Source: an uncultured Chthonomonas sp.
GTDB taxonomy: Bacteria; Armatimonadota; Chthonomonadetes; Chthonomonadales; CAJBBX01
Reading direction: 5' to 3'
Assembly: GCA_903886985.1 (NCBI GenBank)
Contig: CAISOI010000482.1
Coordinates: forward strand, 1 to 7,027
DNA length: 7,027 bases
The translations under genes were made by a program, and so were the position numbers. The notes beneath the pieces were generated by a model. It did not search any database, was not told where the DNA came from, and worked only from the letters and a program-made list of their open reading frames with translations. Of this stretch, positions 1-5,396 are shown in pieces (the first letter of the stretch is position 1; every line of letters starts with the position of its first letter).

Positions 1-43
1 CTGGCAATGAGAGAACGGCAATCGACAGAAAGCCGGATCGGTT

Positions 44-304
44 ATGACAAACATGGGTACGCAATACGGAGATGTTCTTCCTAAGTGCGATGCTATGCAA
101 GTCGCCGGAACAATTAACAGAATGGCTAATGACCACCATCTGGAATCAGCAACGGTCATTTACAAACTTTTTGGTACAGGTGTGGTAATTGACATATCGA
201 GTAGCGAACAAAGAGAGAACTGCTCAGGGCATTGCATGACTGTCGCATTGCAATTTGGCGCTCCAACACGTCTACGTGGTTTCGGCCATAATACGTGGGT
301 TTGA
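44..304 (+). CDS. Small hypothetical protein, doubtful
   Basis: An 86-residue reading frame that I do not recognise. It has no signal peptide or membrane segment, and has two cysteines in a short C-S-G-H-C motif near residues 60-64. No good Shine-Dalgarno precedes the ATG. However, the ATG overlaps the TGA (45-47) of a frame that enters from the left edge (3-47, ending ...RKPDRL), in the ATGA arrangement typical of translational coupling. A competing frame from the left edge runs to a TAA at 82-84 and would overlap this ORF by about 40 bases, so at most one of the two upstream frames is real. Composition is protein-like (mixed hydrophobic and charged residues), but nothing else supports it. 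It could also be a remnant. Confidence 0.35.
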   Translation: MTNMGTQYGDVLPKCDAMQVAGTINRMANDHHLESATVIYKLFGTGVVIDISSSEQRENCSGHCMTVALQFGAPTRLRGFGHNTWV

Positions 305-330
305 CGCCAACGACCCTGTGTTCAAAAGGC

Positions 331-365
331 TAAGATTCCGCCTCCGAAATTTCGGATTTATCTTA
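331..365. repeat. Nested inverted repeat upstream of an AAAGGAG
   Basis: The outer arms TAAGAT (331-336) and ATCTTA (360-365) enclose a loopless 14-base palindrome, TCCGAAATTTCGGA (343-356). An AAAGGAG Shine-Dalgarno-like sequence follows at once (365-371). No T tract follows, so this is not an intrinsic terminator. It could be an operator or an RNA hairpin controlling the adjacent ribosome-binding sequence. A loopless 14-base palindrome alone is not far above chance in 7 kb; the nesting and position are what make it notable. Confidence 0.35.
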
Positions 366-366
366 A

Positions 367-501
367 AGGAGTACCAAAGTTCGTGAATCTCTAAAAGTCA
401 TAGAAATCCAAGGAAAGAATGGCGGCAACGAACGGGCAGACCTGTCCTCCCTCGCCTTCGATGAGTTGCTGCCAAGAATTTTATCAGACGCACAACATTG
501 A
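367..501 (+). pseudogene. Possible decayed small gene
   Basis: A frame open from 367 to the TGA at 499-501 encodes a protein-like stretch (KVIEIQGKNGGNERAD..., ending ILSDAQH). Its codons look more like real coding sequence than the flanks do. It has no ATG, GTG or TTG of its own. The strong AAAGGAG at 365-371 instead faces a GTG at 383 in another frame, which stops after three codons (gtg-aat-ctc-taa). A one-base indel near 391-394 would join that GTG to the open frame and give a protein of about 38 residues. An alternative small ORF at 419-520 (33 residues, AGGA just upstream) has a less protein-like composition. The rest of 305-621 shows no convincing gene. Confidence 0.2.
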
Positions 502-621
502 GTTTAAGAGAAACGACTGAACCCAGCAAGCGGCTACCTGCTGTGAACCTAGTAAAGATATTGTAATCTATCCGGCTTGCAGGGAGTATTAATTAAGAGA
601 CCGAAAAGTTCATTCAGATGT

Positions 622-1587
622 ATGGTGAACAGTAGATATCGCTCGACGGGACTGGAAGGCAAAGTCCGAAAGTGTTTAGAATTGAAGAAATTTCGTCTGG
701 ATTGGGATACGTTACTTAATTCTATTTTGATACTTATCGTTTTGTCATTGATAACCATGGGAATAGCATTGGTCATCTTGCGCAGAGCGGTCGGTCCAAC
801 CTTGTCTACAGTAGCATGCATACCAGGATATGGATATAGGGGTGAGAGTATTGAAATTTTGCTATCTGAGATTGTGCCTGATCTACAGAAGATAGACATC
901 GAGCGCCGGCAATTTCGGAACTCACGACCCGAGGACATCGCCGAAGTTTATTACTATTCTACTGATGTTCAAAGCTTGAGATCAAAGTGTCTATTCCCAG
1001 GCTTTAGCATATTGCGACAAGGATACACTAACCCATCGTTGAGTTACTATGAGGTTGACCCTGCACTATATTGCTTACGATTTACATTGAGAAAGCCTGC
1101 CAAGTCGAATTGGCCCAGCAAATTGAGCGCGATGGACCAATCGTCAAAAGTAAAGTGGTCCGTGGAACCCTCACCACAAAGAAATTTAGAATGTCGGCTC
1201 ACCAGAAACACGTATAGCAACCTGTGGAGAGTATATGAACCGACATCGACTACCAGTAAAGTGACGCCAATGGAATACCCACGGCCGTCAGGGTTAAATT
1301 GGATTGTCATAAGGAACACGGATCGGCGAAGAGATAACGGCATTGTCGGCTGTACATTCTCTGGAAATCCACTGGTTACCGGATTCTATCCGCGACTAAA
1401 TTCCCATGATTTCGTAGCAGTCGCAGGTTATCTAAAGAGTGACAAATTGGACGAGATTGTCGCGAGCGTGGAGCTCCGAACCGGCAAAGCTGTGCCGTTA
1501 CGGCGTTCAACTCATCCATCCGGATTGGAAGACATTGTATGGGAGATTAAAATGCCTGTAGACCCGCGTGAAAAATCGCTGCATTAA
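622..1587 (+). CDS. Hypothetical membrane-anchored protein, one N-terminal helix
   Basis: I do not recognise the family. From the ATG at 622 the protein has 321 residues: a basic cytoplasmic segment of about 30 residues, one hydrophobic helix at about 31-53 followed by Arg-Arg (suggesting a signal anchor), then about 265 residues probably outside the membrane. That part has five spaced cysteines (66, 123, 151, 191, 244) and no repeats or known catalytic motif that I can see. The start is uncertain. The frame extends up to a TTG at 577. A good AGGGAG lies at 581-586, but the only in-frame codon at proper distance is an ATT at 592. A weak -10-like TGTAAT at 562-567 fits a transcript starting near 574. 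The next gene lies 78 bases downstream on the same strand and may be co-transcribed. The long open frame supports a real gene; function is unknown. Confidence 0.7.
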   Translation: MVNSRYRSTGLEGKVRKCLELKKFRLDWDTLLNSILILIVLSLITMGIALVILRRAVGPTLSTVACIPGYGYRGESIEILLSEIVPDLQKIDIERRQFRNSRPEDIAEVYYYSTDVQSLRSKCLFPGFSILRQGYTNPSLSYYEVDPALYCLRFTLRKPAKSNWPSKLSAMDQSSKVKWSVEPSPQRNLECRLTRNTYSNLWRVYEPTSTTSKVTPMEYPRPSGLNWIVIRNTDRRRDNGIVGCTFSGNPLVTGFYPRLNSHDFVAVAGYLKSDKLDEIVASVELRTGKAVPLRRSTHPSGLEDIVWEIKMPVDPREKSLH

Positions 1588-1656
1588 TCGCGGACACAAA
1601 TTCTTGAGAGTTTTGAGTTGAAGCGTTAAGCTGTGCCGAAAAGTGCAAAGCCAGTC

Positions 1657-1660
1657 GAGG
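1657..1660 (+). promoter_or_regulatory. Shine-Dalgarno GAGG deciding start at 1666
   Basis: GAGG lies 5 bases upstream of the ATG at 1666. It favours that ATG over the in-frame GTG at 1633, which has no ribosome-binding sequence. Confidence 0.6.
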
Positions 1661-1665
1661 AACAA

Positions 1666-2019
1666 ATGAATACTATAACGACTATGAAATCAAAAGTTGC
1701 TTATTTTCTCTGTTTGCTTTACGTAACGATTGGATTATATCCCGCAATCACAGTCGTGAACACAGTTTCAAGATTTCCAGAAGGTGCAGTGAGTTGCATA
1801 GTTGCGGAACTCATTGGCGCGATTGCATTTTGGTGGGGGATAAGGCTCGTTCGGTTGAAGCGACCCGCAACTAGCTTCCTGGGTGCAGTGGTGGTGTTCC
1901 TACCTTGCCTGATGGTTCAATATCTACTCAGAGACTTTGTTGGTGCGGACGTCTGCATCTCTTACGTGTGCGGTGCAATGGCTTGCTTGGTGCTAATTTC
2001 CAAATATCTAAAGCGGTGA
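1666..2019 (+). CDS. Small four-helix membrane protein, hypothetical
   Basis: A 117-residue integral membrane protein with four hydrophobic segments, at about residues 11-32, 41-62, 69-88 and 94-114. The 2-3 connection is basic (Arg and Lys at 60-66, LVRLKRP) and the tail ends Lys-Tyr-Leu-Lys-Arg, so under the positive-inside rule both termini and that loop are likely cytoplasmic. No family is recognised and no catalytic motif is visible. The ATG at 1666 is preferred because GAGG lies 5 bases before it and the hydrophobic segment begins soon after. It ends 8 bases from the 3' end of the reverse-strand lipoprotein gene. A weak 5-bp hairpin (GTGAA/TTCAC, 2016-2031) spans the junction, with no T tract on either strand, so read-through antisense transcription between the two genes is possible. 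Confidence 0.7.
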   Translation: MNTITTMKSKVAYFLCLLYVTIGLYPAITVVNTVSRFPEGAVSCIVAELIGAIAFWWGIRLVRLKRPATSFLGAVVVFLPCLMVQYLLRDFVGADVCISYVCGAMACLVLISKYLKR

Positions 2020-2027
2020 AAGCCTCT

Positions 2028-2987
2028 TCACTTGCGCAAAGTTGGCCGTTTTATAGATTTGGATTTTTGCCGAGCGATCAGAGATTGGTTTGAGGAATCG
2101 CCTGAGCCATCTTCCGAAGTTGTATTGTCGTCGTTGGTTTCCGTCGAGCCGTCCGCAAAATCGATGCTGTTGGTACCATCTGGTTGGACATCGCCAGAAA
2201 CTTTGCCTCCATCATTGTCAGTGATCGTTGCGGTTGTTGTGCCATCGGGGTTGACAGTGACAAAACCGGAGCTTCCATCTGTCCATCCCAGCATGCACAT
2301 TATCTCGCCGGAGGTATCCTCGGTTTCGGAGCAGGTGCAGACGGATCCATCTGCCAAATTGTAAATGTTTTGGGAGGAGAAGTTGTTATTGTCAACGACA
2401 TAGTCGCCGCTGCACTTCTCGCCAAATGCATTCGACAGAGTCACACTTATCAAAGATTTAATTCCGGCGGCATCCTGCAGAGTTATATCAATAGTTCCAG
2501 AGGTCTGTGCATATGGTCCTGCCAGGATCTGATAAACAACATGGATGACAGCGGGGTATGTGTTTGGAACATTTCCAGACCATTTTGGTGCGCCCCAGAT
2601 GAAGCTTCCCGCTGGAATTGTGCGTGCGGCGTCACTGAAGAGTAACTCAGAACCGGAGCTATCAGGGTTAACGGTCAATGAGTAATATAACAAAAGGTCT
2701 GAATCGTAGCCGGTAGTCACTGAACGGGTGCTCGAAGGAGCTAGCATTCTGGATATGAGTTGCACTCTTCGGCTGCCGGGGATTCCGGTTGATTTCGTGA
2801 GAAGTTTCCGACCAAGTCCAACTATCGCGAGCGTGGAGCGGGTTAGCCGAGTTGTTGCAATCTCTCGTGCGCGTGCTACATTCTTACTGCTCGAAGAGTG
2901 ACTACCTCCGCCACCGCAACCCATGAGCATTGAGGTCACGAGTGCTAAGAGTAAAATGGCAGCGAATCGATTTTGGCTGGTAGTCAT
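2028..2987 (-). CDS. Secreted lipoprotein, hypothetical
   Basis: A 319-residue protein with a type II (lipoprotein) signal peptide: Asn-Arg near the N-terminus, a hydrophobic core (AAILLLALVTSML), and a lipobox L-M-G-C with the modified cysteine at residue 24. Then comes a flexible GGGGSHSSSS tether. The Met at lipobox -2 is slightly off consensus. Residues about 35-85 are basic, and about 90-190 are strand-rich. A cysteine cluster follows (192, 217, 219, 231; motif V-C-T-C), then Asp/Gly/Thr-rich sequence with repeated P-D-G turns (about 247-283), an acidic Asp/Ser/Asn stretch, and a strongly basic C-terminal tail. No enzyme motif is seen; a surface or periplasmic binding or structural role is only a guess. 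The start at 2987 is fixed by the signal peptide and an AAGGGAG 6 bases upstream. A longer in-frame start at 3092 would bury the signal peptide. Overlapping forward frames are shadows. Confidence 0.8.
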   Translation of the reverse strand: MTTSQNRFAAILLLALVTSMLMGCGGGGSHSSSSKNVARAREIATTRLTRSTLAIVGLGRKLLTKSTGIPGSRRVQLISRMLAPSSTRSVTTGYDSDLLLYYSLTVNPDSSGSELLFSDAARTIPAGSFIWGAPKWSGNVPNTYPAVIHVVYQILAGPYAQTSGTIDITLQDAAGIKSLISVTLSNAFGEKCSGDYVVDNNNFSSQNIYNLADGSVCTCSETEDTSGEIMCMLGWTDGSSGFVTVNPDGTTTATITDNDGGKVSGDVQPDGTNSIDFADGSTETNDDNTTSEDGSGDSSNQSLIARQKSKSIKRPTLRK

Positions 2988-2993
2988 CTTTGT

Positions 2994-3000
2994 CTCCCTT
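2994..3000 (-). promoter_or_regulatory. Strong Shine-Dalgarno of the lipoprotein gene
   Basis: On the reverse strand AAGGGAG lies 6 bases before the ATG at 2987. With the signal peptide, it decides this start over the longer in-frame TTG at 3092. Confidence 0.75.
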
Positions 3001-3031
3001 GCAGGTTTAGAGATGCAATCAAAATGGCGTG

Positions 3032-3076
3032 GTGTCACATTATGTCTAGGACGACGACTTTTGGGATATGTGACAC
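3032..3076. promoter_or_regulatory. 9-bp inverted repeat in a divergent intergenic region
   Basis: GTGTCACAT (3032-3040) and ATGTGACAC (3068-3076) are perfect inverted copies spaced 36 bp centre to centre, in the 226-base region between the divergent lipoprotein and PH-like genes. On the reverse strand a CATAAT (3044-3039) resembles a -10 box for the lipoprotein gene and overlaps the proximal arm. A regulator binding both arms could therefore control it. No good -35 was found. A 9-bp repeat with a loop under 50 is expected about once per window by chance, so only the placement supports function. A weak -10 candidate for the forward gene is TATATT at 3191-3196. Confidence 0.35.
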
Positions 3077-3213
3077 AGCCCGGCACTTCCAACTAGGTTA
3101 ATGAGTATGAAGTCTTGTTGAATGGGCATTATTAGGTCCGTCGATTTATATTCAAGTTTGCTTGATGGCGGTATCGACTATAGACAGTTGTATATTTTGG
3201 GAGTGTCTGACGG

Positions 3214-3690
3214 ATGAAGTTCACAATGTTGATTTTTAATATTGCCTATCTAATCATATTGGGATTCTGTTTCAAATTTTTTGCATTGCCTCGAATAATA
3301 TCGTATCGAAAGAGGATGCCTTTACCCTCATTGTCCGATGCAGACCCTATCATATTTTATGAGAATTTTGTCTCGGGAAATTGCCCTACTGAAACTATTT
3401 TGGGATACATGCGTCCTCTTTTGACAATTACCGTTACACACAATGTCCTTAGAACGGGTGCTTTATTTCCATTTTTGTTTACGTTGAATCTATATGATAG
3501 TGGACTAATTAGACATATTGAGAAGGCAGATATTCTCTCCATTAGAGAGCGACCCCGGTTTCTCTTTGGCACCAAGTTCGAAATTATCTTTTTGCTACCG
3601 GATGGTTCAGAGTGCACCCTTGTGCTAGCACCCCGCAATCCTGAGCTGTTCGTTGCCGCCATGAAGCCCGTGGAAGTTTTGACCGCTTAG
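3214..3690 (+). CDS. Membrane-anchored protein with PH-like domain
   Basis: A 158-residue protein with one N-terminal hydrophobic helix (about 4-25), a basic stretch (RIISYRKR, about 27-34), a linker, and a strand-rich C-terminal part (about 68-152). The order of strands there, with I-x-x-A-D-I-x-S-I, a P-D-G-S turn and a final helix (NPELFVAAM), resembles bacterial PH-like domains, which usually mediate protein or membrane contacts. This is a resemblance by eye and not a firm family match. An in-frame TGA at 3208-3210 makes 3214 the earliest start. A GGGAG at 3199-3203 lies a rather long 10 bases upstream. The gene is divergent from the lipoprotein gene and lies upstream of fic, but that gene has its own promoter, so they are probably not one operon. 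Function is unknown. Confidence 0.7.
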   Translation: MKFTMLIFNIAYLIILGFCFKFFALPRIISYRKRMPLPSLSDADPIIFYENFVSGNCPTETILGYMRPLLTITVTHNVLRTGALFPFLFTLNLYDSGLIRHIEKADILSIRERPRFLFGTKFEIIFLLPDGSECTLVLAPRNPELFVAAMKPVEVLTA

Positions 3691-3863
3691 CAGCACATAT
3701 GCCGCTACCGCGAGCGAATTCGCAATCTTCCAAACTGTAAAGCAAAATTTGAAGGAGTACGGGATTCTGTATCAAGGCCAGCGCACCCTGCTACTTTCAA
3801 CTCAGTGTAACCACTTAGATCACTTTAGTGTGATCGGAACTTATTAAGAACTGCTTTTCCACA

Positions 3864-3928
3864 TTTGCGTAGAATAGTCCGCTAATCTACGCAAATTTTG
3901 CGTAGATTACGGCTACAATCTACGCATG
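3864..3928. promoter_or_regulatory. Tandem 33-bp dyad operator over the fic start
   Basis: There are four half-sites: TTTGCGTAGAAT (3864-3875), AATCTACGCAAA (3884-3895), TTTGCGTAGATT (3897-3908) and AATCTACGCATG (3917-3928). They form two 32-bp dyads, each 12-8-12, separated by one T at 3896, so forward and inverted copies both recur at exactly 33 bp, about three helical turns. The central pair alone is a perfect palindrome with 13-bp arms (3883-3895 and 3897-3909) about a single T. The fourth half-site runs into the fic start codon. The 8-base spacers differ in sequence, so the half-sites and not the spacing DNA are conserved. The likely ligand is the winged-helix domain of the Fic protein itself, acting as autorepressor; this is an inference. 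Confidence 0.8.
3914..3919 (+). promoter_or_regulatory. fic: Putative fic -10 box, leaderless start
   Basis: TACAAT matches 5 of 6 bases of the TATAAT consensus. Six bases separate it from A3926, the first base of the fic ATG, so transcription should begin at or very near the start codon. No Shine-Dalgarno is present upstream of the ATG. No good -35 lies 16-18 bases upstream (GCAAAT at 17), so the promoter may be weak, of a different class, or activator-dependent. The box lies inside the second operator dyad, as expected for repression. Confidence 0.5.
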
Positions 3929-5047
3929 GATCTAAAGTTTGGTACAAAATTCATACACGAGCATCCCGAATGGCCAAATTTTGTCTGGGATTCGAACGTA
4001 TTGTTGGGACCACTCGCGGAAGTACGACATCTTCAGGGAAAGCTAATCGGAGAGATGAAGGCGCTTGGGTTTCCGGCAGTGCAAAATTCGGCAATCGAGG
4101 CACTGGTGGAAGACGTGCGCGCGTCCAGTGAAATCGAAGGCGAAAATCTAGATAGAAATAGCATTAGATCGTCTTTAGCCACTCACCTTGGAATTGAGAT
4201 CGGTGGAGCAACCGCTTATGACCATCGTGTGGACGGGATCGTACAAGTTGTTTTGGATGCAACCCAAAATTATGAGACCCCGATCACTGCCGCAAGGCTA
4301 TTTGGATGGCATTCAACGCTATTTCCAACTGGGTGGAGTGGACTTAGACCAATCCGCGTCGGGCAGTGGAGAGACGACTCTGGCGGACCGATGCAGGTAG
4401 TTTCTGGTCCCTTAGGGCGGGAAAAGGTTCATTTCCGAGCACCGTCTGCCGAATTGATGCACGTGGAAATGGACCGATTTATGAATTGGTTCGAAACAGA
4501 AGTCCAACTCGACGCCATTCTCATAAGTGCGGTAGCTCACTTATGGTTCATTACAATTCATCCGTTTGACGATGGCAATGGCAGATTGGCAAGAGCATTA
4601 TCCGATATGATTCTTGCACGATCAGAGCGATCAAACAATCGGTATTACAGCATGTCTTCGCAGATACTGATTGACCGGAACGCGTATTATGACATTCTGG
4701 AAAAGACCCAACGTGGTGATATAGATGTAACTCGATGGCTACTATGGTTCATTTCGTGTCTCGCCAGTGCCATCACTCGCTCGGAGTCGACGATTAATAA
4801 TGTCAAAGCGAGAACAAAATTCTGGGATTCCATTCGATCAATAGAAATGAATAATCGTCAGCAAAAAATTCTGACAAGATTGTTGGAAGGATTTGAAGGA
4901 AAACTCACAACTGCGAAATGGGCGAAGTTGGCAAAATGTTCACATGACACGGCCCTCAGAGACATCCACGATCTATTGATTAAGGGTCTATTGCAACAAG
5001 AAGAGGCGGGAGGTCGGAGCACATCTTATTCACTCGTGATTAGGTAG
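3926..5047 (+). CDS. fic: Fic-family AMP-transferase, class II, with winged helix
   Basis: Fic enzymes transfer AMP, or sometimes another nucleotide moiety, to hydroxyl side chains of target proteins. The 373-residue product has four visible parts. An N-terminal segment (about 10-50: HPEWPNFVWD, then L-x-x-x-R-x-x-Q-G-K-L-x-G) resembles the domain often found before such Fic cores (DUF4172). The inhibitory helix is S67-S-E-I-E71-G72, fitting [S/T]xxxE[G/N] before the core, which makes it class II with built-in autoinhibition. The catalytic loop H212-PFDDGNGRLA-R223 is a full match to HPFxDGNGRxxR, so the enzyme should be active. A C-terminal winged helix occupies about 308-373. No separate antitoxin gene adjoins it. 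An in-frame TAG at 3875-3877, with no ATG, GTG or TTG between, makes 3926 the earliest start. The start lacks a Shine-Dalgarno and is covered by operator dyads, suggesting leaderless, autoregulated expression. The target protein is unknown. Confidence 0.95.
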   Translation: MDLKFGTKFIHEHPEWPNFVWDSNVLLGPLAEVRHLQGKLIGEMKALGFPAVQNSAIEALVEDVRASSEIEGENLDRNSIRSSLATHLGIEIGGATAYDHRVDGIVQVVLDATQNYETPITAARLFGWHSTLFPTGWSGLRPIRVGQWRDDSGGPMQVVSGPLGREKVHFRAPSAELMHVEMDRFMNWFETEVQLDAILISAVAHLWFITIHPFDDGNGRLARALSDMILARSERSNNRYYSMSSQILIDRNAYYDILEKTQRGDIDVTRWLLWFISCLASAITRSESTINNVKARTKFWDSIRSIEMNNRQQKILTRLLEGFEGKLTTAKWAKLAKCSHDTALRDIHDLLIKGLLQQEEAGGRSTSYSLVIR

Positions 5048-5087
5048 CTCTTCACGGTCAACAGGAGTTGTGAACTTAGAGGTCTGA

Positions 5088-5137
5088 GCCTGACGGTTCA
5101 ACAAATTGCATCTACATCATGGTAGATTCCGTCAGGC
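5088..5137. repeat. Nested hairpin downstream of fic
   Basis: The outer arms GCCTGACGG (5088-5096) and CCGTCAGGC (5129-5137) are perfect 9-bp complements. Inside them ATCTAC (5110-5115) and GTAGAT (5122-5127) form a second stem with a 6-base loop. The inner arms carry the same ATCTAC core as the fic operator half-sites but lack their GC(AAA) half. The structure starts 41 bases after the fic stop, and no T tract follows. It could protect or end the fic mRNA, or be a weak extra operator. The outer repeat alone is near chance level. Confidence 0.35.
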
Positions 5138-5386
5138 CCAATTCTTTAACATCGTCATGGAAGAAAGAAATATAGAAGTGCGGATAGGACCATCAGGAGC
5201 CCGGCGCGCCCGCCTTACAACCGCAATATAGTAGCCTCCGAAGACTCTTTGCGATATTGAAATCATCACTGGTTCGATGTGAGTTATTTCATAGCCCATT
5301 TCGAAAAGATGTTAAAATCTGCCGTCACGCAGATGTGCTGATCATACCAGAGTGCCTATACTCTTCTCAGAAGATCACGGTGCAAT

Positions 5387-5390
5387 GGAG
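5387..5390 (+). promoter_or_regulatory. Shine-Dalgarno GGAG deciding start at 5397
   Basis: GGAG lies 6 bases before the ATG at 5397. It overlaps the competing in-frame ATG at 5385, which has no ribosome-binding sequence of its own, so 5397 is preferred. Confidence 0.6.
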
Positions 5391-5396
5391 AATCAC

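Larger units (their letters stand above)
5048..5396. other. Intergenic region without a convincing gene
   Basis: This is a 349-base gap between fic and the next forward gene. It holds the nested inverted repeat at 5088-5137, a short GC-rich patch (about 5198-5216), and a 6-bp inverted repeat CAATAT/ATATTG (5224-5229, 5254-5259). A 24-codon ORF at 5157-5231 has no ribosome-binding site and is not believable. No intrinsic terminator with a T tract follows fic. No clear promoter for the gene at 5397 was found. Confidence 0.6.

Noticed and set aside
2032..2645. Forward-strand open frames across the lipoprotein region.
   Set aside because: They lie opposite a reverse-strand gene with a clear signal peptide, lipobox and strong Shine-Dalgarno; they are shadows of its coding sequence.
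3032..3076. A CRP/FNR-type site, since the arms contain TCACA and TGTGA.
   Set aside because: The order is reversed (TCACA first, TGTGA second) and the spacing is 27 bases instead of 6, so it does not fit that consensus.
366..3760. The 9-mer AAGGAGTAC at 366-374 and again at 3752-3760.
   Set aside because: Dozens of repeated 9-mers are expected by chance in a 7-kb window, and both copies contain a Shine-Dalgarno-like core that is common anyway.
3818..3835. Inverted repeat GATCAC/GTGATC between the PH-like gene and fic, as a terminator.
   Set aside because: Only 6-bp arms, AT-rich and with no T tract; at most a minor structure.
3683..3847. An open frame after the PH-like gene with a protein-like sequence (AATASEFAIFQTVKQNLKEYGILYQG...), possibly a frameshifted extension of that gene.
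   Set aside because: It has no start codon with a fitting ribosome-binding site, and 54 open codons in one of six frames are not unusual. The PH-like domain already looks complete at its stop.
3898..4131. A TTG-started forward frame overlapping the start of fic.
   Set aside because: It is in another frame of the clearly coding fic gene and yields an Arg/Gly/Ser-rich sequence of no recognisable kind.
5157..5231. A 24-codon ORF between fic and the membrane-hairpin gene.
   Set aside because: No ribosome-binding site, very short, and Arg-rich through a GC-rich patch; no evidence of coding.
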